Part shown: positions 10,867 through 24,500 of the stretch, piece after piece
Position numbering within the stretch: position 1 is the first letter of the stretch
How the letters are laid out: every line of letters starts with the position of its first letter
Origin: Acanthosepion lycidas
Lineage: Eukaryota > Mollusca > Cephalopoda > Sepiida > Sepiidae
Direction: 5' to 3'
Assembly: GCA_963932145.1 (NCBI GenBank)
Contig: OZ010586.1
Coordinates: 70,662,899 to 70,726,898, forward strand
Length of the DNA stretch: 64,000 nucleotides
Position numbers and translations under genes: made by a program
The notes under the pieces: generated by a model
Told to the model about the DNA's origin: nothing
What the model saw: only the letters and a program-made list of their open reading frames with translations
Database searches by the model: none

Positions 10867-12920
10867 AAGGAATTCTCTAACTCCAAAAATTAAGGAGAGT
10901 AAGAGAAGCAAGTTTGAGATACCAGATACTTAGCAAATTACAAATAGTGCAAATATATTAGAGGCTAATAAATGTAAAATTTCATGAATGGCCTTGATGC
11001 TGAATTTCTAACACTAAAGGAAAGATCTTGGAAACTGCAAAATAAGCCAAGAGAATTAAGAAATCCCTTAACATCCAAACTTTTAATTCCATTTCATTTC
11101 ATTTCTGCAAACCATATTTACTGCCAACTTTAAAACTTAAAAATGGTAATCAAAAAAATCCCTCTAAAATTTGGGTTTACAATATATTCCCATTTGTCCC
11201 AGACCTGTTGTGGCGATATAAGCTATTTGTATTTTTTCATGTTTAAAGGGTGTTGGGTGAATAAAACATTATACAAGAAAACTAAATTTATAATAAAAAT
11301 TGAAAACTGTCTAAGGAAATTCTGCTATACTGATTTAAACTAATTTTTGTTATTTATTTATTTACTTTTTTCAATATCAAATTAACTGTGCATTTGAAAT
11401 GGAAAACAATCCACCAACAATGATCAAAACAATAAAGATTAAGATATTAGTTTGAATTATTTCTTAATATAAAATAATGAATAGATACATCAATAAATTT
11501 TGTGCCATTATCTAAGTAGTTACATTTTTAATTTTCAAAGAAAAATGATTAAATCAAATAAAATAAGCTAACCTAATATAAAAAAATAAAAATTAAAAGG
11601 AGCTTCATATTCATCAACTGGTACAAAACAAAATCTGTTTATTCAGAAATTTCAGACTAGTTAAGTTTTGGATGATTTTTAATCTTCATTTGAAGAATTA
11701 AATTTTAAAAATTACTTTTTTTAATTAAAAATAATTGTAGAAGTCTACTTGATCAAAATGATTTATACTATTTTTAATTATTATTAATACTAATAGAGAT
11801 GAGATTAAAATATTATTTTTAAAGATTATTTTAAAATATTCTCTAAACTTGGTGTGGTGGTGTTAGAGTGAACCTTAATGAAACAAAGTTTTTTCTTCAT
11901 TCCAGTAAATTTGTTTTAAACAAGTTTCAAAACAAACTACTTTTTAAAACCAGTAACTAAACTACATTATCTGTTTTCATTATTTTAAATACAACTTAGT
12001 GAGAAATAAAAAATTAAAGTTGAAACAAATGCAATAAATACTTGTACAATACCTCAGTTATTGACTACCAATTTGTGAAGTTTGAATTTTTACTTGCATT
12101 AAAGATAATGTTTGTTCACATTTAAATAGAAATAAAATTGATTTTCAATGAAAACAACGCATTCAGTCTTGTAAAATCCAAAATATCCATAGGTTATATA
12201 CTAATAACAAAGGCTATCAAAAAGCCAACAAGCTCAAATACTTATTACGATTGGCTTTATACAGACAATTGGTACAAACACTTGGATCTTAAAATGGAGA
12301 AATTCCTCCATAACTAAAGTACAAATCTAGAATAGATAGAAGATGTTGGTGGGCATCAAGAACTAAACATAACAGTCAATGACATTAACCACAAAAACCT
12401 TGGATTATCACGCGGAGCTAATGTCAATGCAAATGGATTCTCATATGCCAAATTATGGTCAACATCAGAAGAAAGCTATCACATGAAACTGACTGTAAAG
12501 CTATACGGACACAGTTTATTGCCTTCAAGGGAACAGTATTTGTATGGGTAGGCCGAAGAGGTGGTTTTCTTTGATATACAAAGCACTTTATCAAGTGATA
12601 AGGCTGGCAGTGATAAAGTGTATAAAGAGATCAAAGTATCAATCAGGATGCAGTAGAGATGCCATAATATCAAAGGTGGATTGAAAGATGAAAAGGCAGA
12701 AATTTAAAAAAAAAATAAAAAGTTGATCATATGTAATGACTTGTTTCACTTTCATTATTTTAGGTAGTGTTTTCATTCATAATTTCAGTAGTACCTTTAT
12801 TCTTTTGTTTTTAGATAGCTAAATATCTTAAACATAATTTTCTTCTTTTTTCTCAAGACTTTAGAAAACCGGAATAGTGCTGATCTGGAGAAGGAAAACA
12901 ACTTTTATGAAAAATTAAAT
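10867..12920. other. AT-rich DNA, nothing recognised
   Basis: This long AT-rich stretch has no recognised coding or repeat family. The 12,170-12,700 part is less AT-rich and may be an old repeat, but no known protein words were seen on either strand. Confidence 0.45.
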
Positions 12921-12924
12921 TAAA

Positions 12925-13300
12925 AACAGAATATTGCTGCCAGATCCCTGTTGGAACCATTCAATTCACACTTTCCAGCCTTGACAGAGTCCAAAATCAT
13001 TTATGCAGTCTTGTAGGGAATTACTTTTTTTCCACTCTACATCCTCTTTACCCAAAGATTCAATGTTGCAAGCCTATTTCTATTTTCTTGGTAAATGTTC
13101 AGATAAGCTCCACTCTTTATTTCAAACAATTCAGACCATTATAGCTAGGACTCACTGTGCTATGTCCACATAATCAGATCAACCACATCTGCTCAGTATT
13201 CCAGTTGTAAGGAGGAAGTTCCATGCAGTCAGATTTTTCTTGAAAACTGATACTTTGTGGAACAAATTCCTGCATAGTTACTTTCATATTTTTAAATATT
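12925..13300 (+). mobile_element. LINE fragment, family C (CR1/Jockey-like), 3' end of ORF2
   Basis: The plus strand encodes YCCQIP, then FTLSSLDRVQ and FFSTLHPL, the C-terminal segment after the RT (usual form: EYCCHIW, LDRVQKR, STLxPLSHRR). The same segment occurs at 49,140 on the plus strand and at 30,390-29,950 on the minus strand. It is frameshifted and followed by decayed sequence to about 13,300. Confidence 0.65.
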
Positions 13301-13364
13301 TTCTCAAATTAAATCAGCAGTTTTATGTTCAACAAGATGATACCATTGTAGGGATACAGAAGGT

Positions 13365-13391
13365 ACTTATCTCCCTTTGGTGGAGATAAGT
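13365..13391. other. Short perfect inverted repeat (hairpin)
   Basis: ACTTATCTCC at 13,365-13,374 is followed seven bases later by its reverse complement GGAGATAAGT at 13,382-13,391. A perfect TGACGTCA (CRE-type palindrome) lies at 13,419-13,426. No gene is nearby, so a regulatory role is not supported. Confidence 0.4.
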
Positions 13392-14589
13392 CATGTCGGT
13401 CATGTGATGGCTGCTTAATGACGTCATTTCATACAGTGATTAAAATGTCAGTCAAATTCGGTTCGTTTACAGCAGCTAAACAAGAAGGTTACTTACTTTA
13501 GCCCACTTCCCTATGGCCTAGGCTGATGATAAATCTGCTGCCCTAGCAGCTTACAAGCATATGGTGCCATTTCTATTTGGGAATATACCTTTCCCAGATA
13601 AAAAATGAAACTCCAACTCCCAGTCCTCAATTTGGGAAAATCCAAGACTCACTGTTTCCCATTCATGGAATATGTCCTTGCCTGGGATATAGTTGAATCC
13701 AGAGTCTAAAATAAGACTTTTACAGATACAGGAATACCTCCATATTATATGTAAGGCCATTCCTTTTTTATTTCTTCTTACACTCTGCATTGCTGTGTAG
13801 ATATAAGTGATATTATTCTCCATGTGAGACATGTGTATTAGTTCATGTATGTCTTTTTTATTATTAAGATATACATAAAACTAATACATATATACATGTC
13901 TCTCTGAGAACAAGACATGTTTGTCATTCTTTTTCCTTTCAACCATTCCACTCTAATCCATCTGTAAACTACAGGCTTATTATAGGATGGATATAATAAT
14001 GTCCATAATGGGGGAAATACAAACAGGAGAATAAATCTTCATCCAGAGAAACCTACCATTACACCATTATAAAAGTTTAAGCATTTTAATTCATCTAATT
14101 TTGTTTCAAACAAAACCAACCTCTACAAATAATTATAAAACAAAAATGTTATATCTATAGAAATTCAAATGAAACAGAATGAACAATGAATCTGAACCAA
14201 ACTAAATGATTCAGAAGATTTTAATATGGCTAATTAGTAAATTGAAGCAAACAATTAATACTGCAAAAACTGATTCAATATTAAAATAATAAATCATTAA
14301 AAACTTCTGTACTAAATCAATGCATAATTATGATAAAAAATGAATTTTAATTATACCCTTTTCTTTCAAATGTTTCATTATGCTCTGCAATTCAGTGAAC
14401 ATATTTTAATACTGTAGCACAAAAGAAAGGAAATAATTTGGAATCACTAAATCAAAGACAGAATTTAAAAAATTGGTTGACATTGTTCAGTAAAAGCTAA
14501 TATTTTTCTTTATATATTGAAATCTTTATTCATGTTCAGTAACTTCTTGAATATCAATTTTTATAATCTTCATTCCAATGCTCTTCAAG

Positions 14590-15145
14590 TAATTAGTTAC
14601 CTACACAGTAGTAGCGATTCTTTTTTTTTTTCCATTCAAGTTAGCTTGGTGAGTCTATCACACCAACTATCACAGTCCTGCATCAAAGTTGGAAGGCCAT
14701 TAGGGAGGCATTATGTATTATAACATAGCTGGTCAATTTAGGTGGTTTCTGGATGACCAACTTGTCTTGCTTCACAGTTAGATGACCAGAACAGTAGCTC
14801 ACTTGCAAGTTCTTGTTTTGCTTGCCAGCAGTGTCTTTCAAAGCACATTCTGCGTTCACATAAGATTGTAGAAATATCATAGATGGGTCCATAGAGCTGT
14901 GATTTAGTTGGACGTTGTCTCCAAGAAATGTTAAGTATAGCTCTCAGCATTCAGATGTATGTTCCGTCAAGTTCAGACTGTAGGGTTTTAGTAAATGTCC
15001 AGGTAGTGGCACCATACATTAACTCCGAATCTACAGTGGCGTGAAAAAATCTCCTCTTGAGATTTTCTGGTCGGTCAAATTTCCAGATTTCTTCCATTTT
15101 ATTTAAGGTGGCCCACACTTTAGCTATGCAAATTTTTCCCTTCTT
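14590..15145 (-). mobile_element. RTE-like LINE, family D, C-terminal part of ORF2
   Basis: Minus-strand frames give KMEEIWKFDRPENLKRRFFH and ELMYGATTWT (about 15,105-15,000), LDGTYI, then MLRAILNISWRQRPTK and CFERHCWQAKQELASELLFW (about 14,950-14,780). The last piece is in a second frame. This is the region after RT in an RTE-like element. A second copy of the last 290 bp is at 51,155-51,445. One frameshift lies near 14,950 and the RT domain is absent. Confidence 0.8.
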
Positions 15146-16190
15146 TTTCAGTAGAATTTATCTTGCTTTCTAGGTATGTAAAAGATTAGAAAGATTTTAT
15201 TGATTGACTTGAGACAGTTTCTCTTGACCCTTTAATAGCAGAATGAGTAACATTAATATAAATCAATACTCACTTGTTAATGAATTAACTAGCATTTTGG
15301 TTTTCATTAATATTGTAATGGATTTGTTTTTCAAAAGGTGCTTCAAGCATTTAGTTTTGATACTATCTCCATGAGCAATGATACAAAATATTAATGAAGA
15401 GGAATTTCAAAATTGGAAATATTCTAATGTTTGAACATAAGATAGGACAAAGTTAAATGAATAACTTGCATAAAGGATAAAATACCAATTCCAGTAATGC
15501 AAAGAAAGTTTGATTCAAATGTTTATAGCCAAACTAGCCTTGAAGATGAATTCTTTGATGTGCCATATCTCTTCAGGGTCTGGGAAATCATGGCACTCCA
15601 TAATTTCCAGTTCATTGTAGTTTATTAATAAAGTTTATAAGACATCAAGGAAAGTTCTAGAAAAATTGGATCAACTTTGGCACAATTCTTAATATATAAA
15701 AAATGCCTATGCACGTTTTCTAAAAAATAAAACACTCTACCACATTTTTTTTTACCTATTGAGTGTACAAAAATATTTGGTCATGTTGTAAGAAATTTGT
15801 GGAGCTAATGCATGTGTGCGTGACCCCATCAGAACATTTTTAAAAAAATGAGAATATTTTCAAACCGCTTCAGAACAGTTTACTTGTCAGACAAGATGAA
15901 CACAACTGTGTCTCACTGCAGTCCACTCCTTTGACCACTGAATGAACAGTATCAAATTACTTTTCTCAACTTAGCAATAATGCTTTTAATACCATGTGAT
16001 TGCTGTTATTTCTCTACAATTTACAGAGACTTAAAAAAAAAAAAACACGAATGATTAATTTTTGTTATCAGATATTTCCACAAGTCTTGTGTTGTAAAAA
16101 GAAAAGGAAATAAAAATTTCTCTATTTTGTAGCACTCGTGTTGTTTTCTATTAACATTAGTACAATTACAAGTTTATCTTTTTGCTATCG
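15146..16190. other. AT-rich DNA, nothing recognised
   Basis: No protein similarity, terminal repeat or RNA gene was recognised. Confidence 0.45.
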
Positions 16191-16194
16191 GTTC

Positions 16195-16700
16195 TAAATA
16201 CCTGTTCTTCCAACCATAGATTATATGCTCCTTTCCTCTGTCCCTTTTGCCTTCAATTTGTCCTGTGAATGTCAAATGTTTTAAGCTCCCTTTCCTTAGA
16301 ATGTACCCTAGAATTTTCAGCTACTTCTTTCTGATACTAAGTATAAGTATCCTTTTTGTCCCCATTTTTTCTAAAACTTTGTTGTTGTTCATATGTTCAG
16401 TCCATGTTATCCTCAGTATCCTTCTGTAGAAACACATTTCTACTGCCTCAAGCCTTTCATTCACCTTTGAAGAGATGGTCCATCATTTATTACCATATAA
16501 GAAAACTGTTTTCCTGTTTCTTAATACTTTGCTTTTGGAAAGCACCTTTCACTATCCCAATGCATCTTCAGATTTCAGTGTCTCAGTTGTCCTCTTACAA
16601 TTGATGTTTAGTCCTTTTTTCTCTCTTTCCTTTACAAGCTTATGATGCAGTTCTTGTAGTTTCTTTTCTGTGCCTTCTATCAACACTAATTATGATATAT
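16195..16700 (-). mobile_element. RTE-like LINE, family A, C-terminal fragment
   Basis: The plus strand carries the complement of family A: TCCTGTGAATGTCAAATGTT, GAATGTACCCTAGAATTTTC, TTCATATGTTCAGTCCATG and CTTCTGTAGAAACACATTTC. Its reverse complement encodes the EATEMWFYRRM, WTEHV and LKFLxHI segments. It ends near 16,690 in the region matching KKxECMVVSKR. The last 60 codons of the usual C-terminus are absent or unrecognisable. Confidence 0.75.
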
Positions 16701-17655
16701 AAATATTTTTTATTTTAATTTTCCTTGGTCAGTTTATGTGAAATAATTCTCCAATGTCTAGGCTATGCTAAGAGATTTCCTTTTGTATACTAAAAAGTTA
16801 CTTAGCAGGATGATTTTTCATTAGGTAAAGAATTGGCACAATAAAACTCTCTGGACATCAGAGCTGGGATTGACATGGTACCCATTCCTCATCTTGTTGT
16901 GTTCTAATCTTTGGTTGGAATATGATGCCATGTTCTTGTTTTGGGGTGGGATAAAGCAAAATACAAAGCAATTATTTCATTGACATATTCCTATCATACA
17001 AATATTTTAACCATTAATATAAGAGGAGTGTGAGTTTCAGTTATTCTCTAGTTTTAGTGACTCAATCAGTGAAATTACATTTGAATCTTAGAAAATCAAT
17101 ATCATCTCCTTGGCTGTTAGATGTTTCTAAGAAGGGCAGAAGCCATATTGTGAGTTATTTGATATTTGTTCAAAGTAATAGAATGAACTTTCATCCTTAT
17201 GCACAACATACATAAGCAACTGGCAGGATCAATTTCAGAACAACAATTGAGAAGTTTTCCTTATTTGGCATCTGGAGCTACAGAATCTATGTCATCTATA
17301 GCTCAGTTGTCTGAAGGATCTCAAGTTTTTCATAAATGATTTCCAATTCACCAACTTTGTATTAAATAAGTCATGCAAGGAAAACTTTCCTATATGATGT
17401 TAATTGAAAACGTGTTTCATCTGGTATTTCTGCATTGATTTCTTTGATATTTAACTTGCGTTTGAAAATTCTCAAAAGTGGGATACTGAATTTATTTCTT
17501 TTAAATATGATAATGCCTCATCCTAGAAGTTCAGACTGAGTTTATTTTGGTGACATAACAGATAAAAGAAATAGATAATTGAATTCTGATATAATTGACA
17601 ATCATCAATAGTTTTTTTAATACTAATGTGCATCCAAAACCTAACAGCACTCAAG
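16701..17655. other. Unassigned DNA
   Basis: No recognised family. The composition is less AT-rich around 16,850-17,110, but both strands lack known motifs. Confidence 0.4.
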
Positions 17656-17661
17656 ATAGAG

Positions 17662-18071
17662 CAGTAGTTCTCAATCTTTTTTGACCAATGCATTCTTTTC
17701 ACCATATGTCATTCCCCTCTTTCCAAGATTGTCAGACTCAAAAGGTGAATTCTAAATAATATGCATATATTATTGAAAATCTTTTCCATAATTAGTACAT
17801 ATAAATTTACATACATTATTTTCATAGGAGTTTTACAAATTTAATAGCAGTAGAAAATGTTGATGGATTTTTAATCTTGAATACATGTACAGTATTTGTT
17901 TTAATTCATAACAAATTATTAAATAAACTGAAACATACTTCAATAAACAAAAAATTTAATAGACTACCATAGTATTGTAATTCAATAAATAAAATTCTGT
18001 AAATAAAAAAGAAAATCAAGAAAAAGCTGGAGATTTCCCACCCCCTGAAAACTGTGAATTGAGAACACCTG
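17662..18071. mobile_element. hAT-type non-autonomous element (MITE), 410 bp
   Basis: The left end CAGTAGTTCTCAATC and the right end, which reads CAGGTGTTCTCAATTC on the minus strand, are imperfect terminal inverted repeats of the CAG-GTTCTCAA form common in hAT elements. Flanks are AGATAGAG (17,654-17,661) and AGGTAGAG (18,072-18,079), an 8-bp target duplication with one mismatch, as hAT insertion predicts. No transposase is encoded and the interior is AT-rich, so the element depended on a partner elsewhere. Confidence 0.8.
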
Positions 18072-18171
18072 AGGTAGAGGTTTGCTGAATTAGATTGTTG
18101 TAAGGATGTAAAAGGAGGGGGAAGAGTGTATATTATGAGGATATGTAGAATGTATAACAGTTGACCTCTAG

Positions 18172-18645
18172 ACTTACTTCAAGCAAGGTGATAAATCAAC
18201 TGAGATGCAAGGGTTTACCGAGAATGAAAAAATCTGAGAAAAATCATTATTAAGGAAAGAGGACAATAAAAAATAGAATTCAAGGAGATAGATGATGATG
18301 GTTGATATTACATTTAAATTTTTGAAGATCAAAGTTTTCTGGAAAGCAAGACGCCAGAAGAGTGTTCCATAGGTGAGAAGTACAATAAAATAAACTGTTA
18401 GCAAAGAACTTGTGGTTAGATCTAGCCATTTAAATTGTAAAATGATGAAACCTTGTTGTCAATCTATTACTGCACTTAAATTTATAATTTCTAGGTACCA
18501 TAGAAGAAATTCATCAGAATAATTACCATGAAAATATTTACAGAAAAGGAACAAGGAAGATATATTATGATGATGGGAAAGTGACTGAAGCTGGAATGCC
18601 AGGTTAGGACCAATAACATTGCAGACACTTCTTTGGAATTTATAT
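18172..18645 (-). mobile_element. LINE tail, family B (CR1/Jockey-like)
   Basis: The segment matches 19,100-19,520, 33,690-34,090, 46,870-47,200, 47,720-48,100 and, inverted, 58,690-59,095. Minus-strand words include CFYGT, FYKYFHGN, LAARSHFT and the TxLWN segment. It is the last 400-450 bp of ORF2 and stops where the TTCAAGCAAGG block begins (18,178). Stops and frameshifts are frequent. Confidence 0.8.
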
Positions 18646-19094
18646 ATAAATTTTATTATTTTTATTTGAATATAACTTTTATAGCAACATCATTTATTAT
18701 GGGCTATAAAAATGAGCTTTACCTTGATTAGAAAATATATATAAATAACACAACCAAGATTACTACTTAAATATTATCAAACCACTTATAGGAGATTGAA
18801 CATAGAATAGAGGCACTTGTGGCAAACACTGAAAACTACTACAAAACCAAAACATTAACCTAAAAACTCAAATAGCCTTGTCATATCAAAACTTAGAGAT
18901 GTCATGCATGTCACCAAACCCATTTAGAAATATGTAAATGGTCATTAGTATACAGACACTTTCTAAGATCAATCATTAAAAATGGTTTTGAACAAAAAAA
19001 AGCATACAGGTATTCGAGAGGACCATCCTACTTCAAACCACATAGACTGGCATTACTAAATCAAAAAGAACTGTACAAACTTTTTTTTTTATCA

Positions 19095-20705
19095 TTTCAC
19101 TCCAAGCAAGGTAATAAAGCCACTAAGACATACAGGTTTACTGAGTGTGAAAGAATATGCGAAAAAACATTATTAAGGAAAGAGGACAGTAAAAGTGCAG
19201 GATTCTTGGAGACAGAAGATAACAATTCAATTGACACTGCATTTAAATTTTTGAAAATCAATGTTCAGTGGAAAGTAAGAAGCCAAAAAATAGTTCTAGA
19301 AGTGAGAATTATGAGGAAAGAAACTATTAGCATAGAACTTTGGTTATATATAGCAATTTCAACTATTAAATGATTGGGTCTAGCTGCCAATCTAGTAATG
19401 TAAAATTGAGATACCAAGGAGGAAACCTCTAGAATAATTACCATGAAAATATTTATAGAAAATTTACAATGGTAGGAAAATGACTGAAATTGAGATGCCA
19501 GACCAGGATCAATAACAATGTAGATTCTTTGGATTTTGCTAAGAATCTCTAAATACACAGCAGAAGCACCAAAGCAGATGTGGCAGAAATATCCAATGCA
19601 TGAATGAAGTGTAGACTTACAAAGGTGTAAGATAGATCCTAGTGAAAAAAAATGTCTAGATCAACACAATGAACCAACTTTCCTAGCAGCAGACCTTGCA
19701 AGTGATTCAATATAATTGTTCACTTCATGACAGAAGGAGTTACCTTATTAATATAAAAAATGTGAAATAGTGGATGATTAAAACAACTTTCATTTTGCAA
19801 TTAATTAAAATTGAATCAGATCAAAAATTTATCCAGAAATACCATAACCTTTTAACTTGTGAAGAAGACTAGTATGCCAAATTCTATCAAAGATATTTGA
19901 GATATCCAATGCAACAGCCTGAGGTTAACCATTCATATCTAAAGTTTGGCAAACCGTTTTCGCAATAACCATTAATACATCATCAGTTGACCTAGAGAAG
20001 TTTAAGCCATATTGTATGTCTGAAAGAAGACCTCTGAGGTGAGATACTTAACCAATTCAGAGTTAATTGGAGCCTCAAGAACATTGCCAAAAAGAGAAGG
20101 CTAATAGATCAATAGAATGATCAGATGATTCACCTGAGTTCTTAAAAACAGGAACTACAAAAGAGAATTTCTAACAGACAGGAAAGTAAGAAGCAGCAAG
20201 GCATTTATTGTAGAATCTAAAGAGAACAGGACCATTTCCGAAGCACATTTCTTTAGGACTATTGCAGGGATATCAGCAAGTCTGAATTCTTTGTGGGGAT
20301 CTAGTTTAGAGATGATAGGAGAAACCATGGATGGGTGTTATATACATATCATGCAACTGAAATCACATCACTAGAGGACGTTCAACAGGAAAAACTAAAA
20401 TGGATAGCATATATAACTTGAAGAGAAAACAATGATATAATCAAGATGTTGACATTTAGCACTGTTTCAAACAAAATGGGTAGAGAGTAATCCCTCCCCC
20501 ATCAATAGTGGAAAGAGTGATAACAGTTACTGGGCTTGAGAAACCTGTTTTCCTGAAAAATTGTTTTAATAGAAAGATTTTATAAATTTCAACCAAAAGT
20601 AGCACTGGCTGCTCAGTCAATAAATGCTAAAATTTTCCTTACAAAGAAATAGCTAATATTATCATTAGTTAATGTTAATGCAGAGATTTAAAAAAAAAAA
20701 AAAAA
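19095..20705 (-). mobile_element. LINE, family B, RT with catalytic centre deleted
   Basis: Read on the minus strand, the upstream end (20,700-20,400) is the linker. RT words follow: INSELVKYLTSE (about 20,070), a decayed DISK-FDR-WHAGLLHKLKGYG region (19,930-19,850) and MKVVL (about 19,825). The sequence then jumps to the segment encoding MKWNDYIESIA and ARKVGSL (about 19,720-19,670), so the YADD catalytic block is missing. The last 430 bp is the family tail seen at 18,175. The copy is a pseudogene. Confidence 0.75.
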
Positions 20706-21500
20706 ATAACCACAGTAAATAAGACTTTATAATAGTTATTTGACACATCTACTTAACCAACATGCACAGAAGGAAAATTAATTCTAAGAGTCATATCAGG
20801 CATCCAATCATGTATTGTTAAAAAGAAATATAGTGCATTATAAATGCACAGAAAAACACAGTATTTATCCATCTTATTAAGCATTATTTAAGCAGTCAAA
20901 TATAGATTTGTGAGCAACACTTGTATAAACAATGTAATTGAGATTATATATTCTCATATAGACACATATAGAAGTATGAGAACTAAAACATACTTATATA
21001 TTTTGCATTGACCGTATACACATTTCCTTTACATGAAATCAGATATTTGATGTCTATTAAAACTGACTTTGAGCAGATTTTCAAATCAGACTGCTCAGAC
21101 TCTAAGACTCACAATGTAGTTTCTACAGATATTATTTTGGTTTGTTCAATGGCATAGCCTTTAAACTAAATTAGAGTTGTGTTGGGTACTTCAAGAAAGT
21201 TACATTAAAAAGAATTCATTGCAAAGAAATAGCTAAAATTTCTACTGTTGGTTTCAATCCACAATTAGAATGGTTATTAATTATTATCAAAAATAACAAT
21301 TTTGTCTCGATGCTGAAGGGGAAGTGGGGTTGGGTTGGTCAACACTTTCTATCCTAGACCTAGCTAATCAGATTTACAACCCATTCATTCATTACAATTT
21401 GTTCATTCCCCACAAGAACTCATCCATCACCATTCAATCCTACATATACCACAATAACACATATTCACAAAAAAAAAAAAAAAAAAAGAAAATAATAACA
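20706..21500. other. AT-rich DNA, nothing recognised
   Basis: No known protein words. A tracts occur at about 20,690-20,706 and 21,471-21,487. Confidence 0.45.
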
Positions 21501-21539
21501 TAAAAATTTCAAAAGTTCAAATGTCTTTTTTTCTTTTTC

Positions 21540-24500
21540 CTTATAAAAATATATTGAAAATCTAATGATCATGAAATGAGGTGAGAGGGGGATAAACCCA
21601 AAAACAAAACTAAAATATAACAAAACATTAAAACTAAACATAACAGATGTTAGTAGAACACATCCACCCCACAGAAATAATGCTGTATTCTGTCAATAGA
21701 CAGAATCAAGAAGCTCACTTGCTAATGAAGTAGGAAGGATAAAAATAAATGGAGAGGGAAAATCAAAGTGACCCAGTCAAGATGAAAAAAAACAAAGGGG
21801 ACAAAAAACAAAACAAAGGGGACAAAAACTTGGAAGGTTGGGAATCTCAACATGGATCATAACAAAAGTGAAGGCTGGGAACAATACTTACTCATTAACT
21901 ATGTAAACAAAGAAAGTCTATCTTAACCAAGGGAGGCTTCATCAGGAAACCACCCTCTTGCATAAAAGGGGACTTAAAAAAGAAAATCAAGGTTGGCCTC
22001 ATTCACACAGACCAAGATCGCTACTTTCACCCAACTTTCTCTGAAATCTGTCAATAGCAAATGCTTTCTATCAGTTCTGATCTTCAGCTTGAGCTGATGC
22101 CAAAAGAATCCAACCAGATCCTGATAAGAATAGTATTCATTTTACAAGATTCTCTCCATTTGCGATGTACAGACCACCATTCTTGTCATGGCTAGCAAAG
22201 TCAGAAACATAATTCATTTCACTCCAGGAAATGGGGGCACCCCATTATCACATGTGTATGTGGGATCAATGGACACAAGATGTTTGGGATTGACATAAGC
22301 TGTCAACTCGCCGACATAGTCCCAGAATGGGAGCACATGACAACAATGGTGGAAGGTGAGCGAAGCCATTTCTTCTAAACCAAGGTCACACCAATGAAAG
22401 TCAAGCAAATCTGCCCAGCCTCCTATGGAGGCTATGTAATTGAGAGATAGCAGGTTCCAAATCAATCATAAGGGTTGCTGAGGTAATCTGCTGCTGGACC
22501 CAAGACCAAAATGAGTACAACTTGGTTGCCAACAAGCCAAGCCACCCACAGAGAGGATACTTAGGACAGTACTCAGCCCTAGAAATGGGAGGGATAATGG
22601 TAAGGCTAGGGAAGGTGTCCTTAATATTCCTCTTCAAGCTTGAGTCCTTTGTCAATGTGCAGCAAATGAAAGCCAACCTTGAGGCATGTCGATAACTTGC
22701 CAAGTGTGGCATTCCCAGTCCCCCATGACACTGATTCTGGATACAGACCTCTTTGCTTGCAACCACTCCACCAGAGGGAGGAGAGCTAGTGCTCAGTTGC
22801 CATCTTATGGTTATTGCAGAGAGGGAGTACAGACAATACGTAGTACATGACTCAACCTAACTCTTCATGGACACCCTTCAGAGCAAAGTCCAGACCTTTC
22901 CCTGTACCTCTGATCAATTCTTCTTCAGCTGGAGCCTGGGCTCAAACAACACTCCAAGAATGGGGACAGGTCTATCCGTCCAACTAAAGGGCCCTGGAAA
23001 TGTGACTCGAAAGCCGAAAGATTTGTTGCGGTTAATCTTGGTCCCTTCTTATACCATTCAAGTGCCTTCTGTACCATCTCACCATCTCTGTTAGATGACA
23101 CAAAAATGATTACATCATTGACATACATGGACACTGGCTTAATAAGCTCAAGGGACAGTGATTCCATATAGAGACTGACTGCATGACAACCCTGTCAGAT
23201 CAACCGTGACAGTGCAAAAGCACGCAACCACTTTCTGTTCAACTGTACTACAGCACTGAAGAAGAGATACAGGAGGCTGATCCATGCCTTGAACTGGTCC
23301 AAATTGATCAGTGTGACTTGATTGTCATCGTTACACCTTGTAGGATCATGCGGTTGCTCTGAATTGTTTGTCCTTTCATAGCACTAGTCTGCTCAGTTCC
23401 CAACAAACTCTCAGCAACTGCCTGCAAACACTCCATCAGAACATTAGCCAAAATTTTTAACTATGTGGTTAGAGGATTTATGGGCCTGTAATTATCTAAA
23501 TCCCACCCACCATCCTTGCTTTTTTTCAACAGCACGATCACACCCCTGGAGATATGGTCAGTGACAGACCCTTGCAGGAACCAGTTGTTGAATACAACAG
23601 TCAAAATCAGCACAGAGATGTACAACATCCTCAAGTACAATTTATAGGGCAGACCATCAATTCCTGGAGACTTGCCACTGTTGACCCTCTTCAATGCAAA
23701 GTAAACTTCACCCTATGTGAGCTCACTCTCACAGCTAGCCACATCAGTTTGTTCAAGCTGAGGAAAGTTGGCTAAATAGCTGCAAAACTCTTTGCCACAG
23801 AGACCAGGTTCCTTGCTAAATTAGTTCTTTAAATGCTACTGACACACCTCATACATGTCCTTGATTGACCTCAGAGTTCACCCCTCTGGAGTATTGACCT
23901 CCTAAATGTATCAATTGAAACATTGACTCAATTCTGCATCCATGTACACAGCTTTGTTAGACATCTTGTTTAACCTATGCCTAACTACTTGACCCTGGTA
24001 GCGCTTGCTAGTCTTGTACTCCAGCTCCTGTTTAGCTAAACCTAGGGAATACCCCAAGCTTCTGACAGGGACTGACTATCCTTAAATGGCTTCACCTTGT
24101 TAGCCTTATCTAAGGTCTATTGTTAGCTATATTCTGTAATGAAAGACCTAATGCTATCATTAATCCTCTCCCACCACTTATTCCCAATAACCATTCCCAC
24201 TGCACTAATCTAGTTAGCTTTTGCAATAAGTCCTCCCTATCCAGTAAAGACAGATTGAACTTTCAGTGTCCAGCCATTCTAGGTCTAGTGCCTAAGGCCA
24301 TCCAGGCACAGACAATTCTATGATCCAAATAGCCTAACCAATAAAACATGGGACAATCTAGCAAATCTAAAGTAACCCTTCTTACTAACATTCTATCCAT
24401 GTAACTGCCTATCCAGGTAGATGCCCACTTAAGAGCCCACATCTACATCTCCTCCTTTGCATGATCAACCTAGTATATATCAACGAGACCAAACTCACTG

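Noticed and set aside
12479-12673. Coding relic in the 12.2-12.7 kb segment
   Set aside because: No recognisable protein motif in any frame, and the open frame is short.
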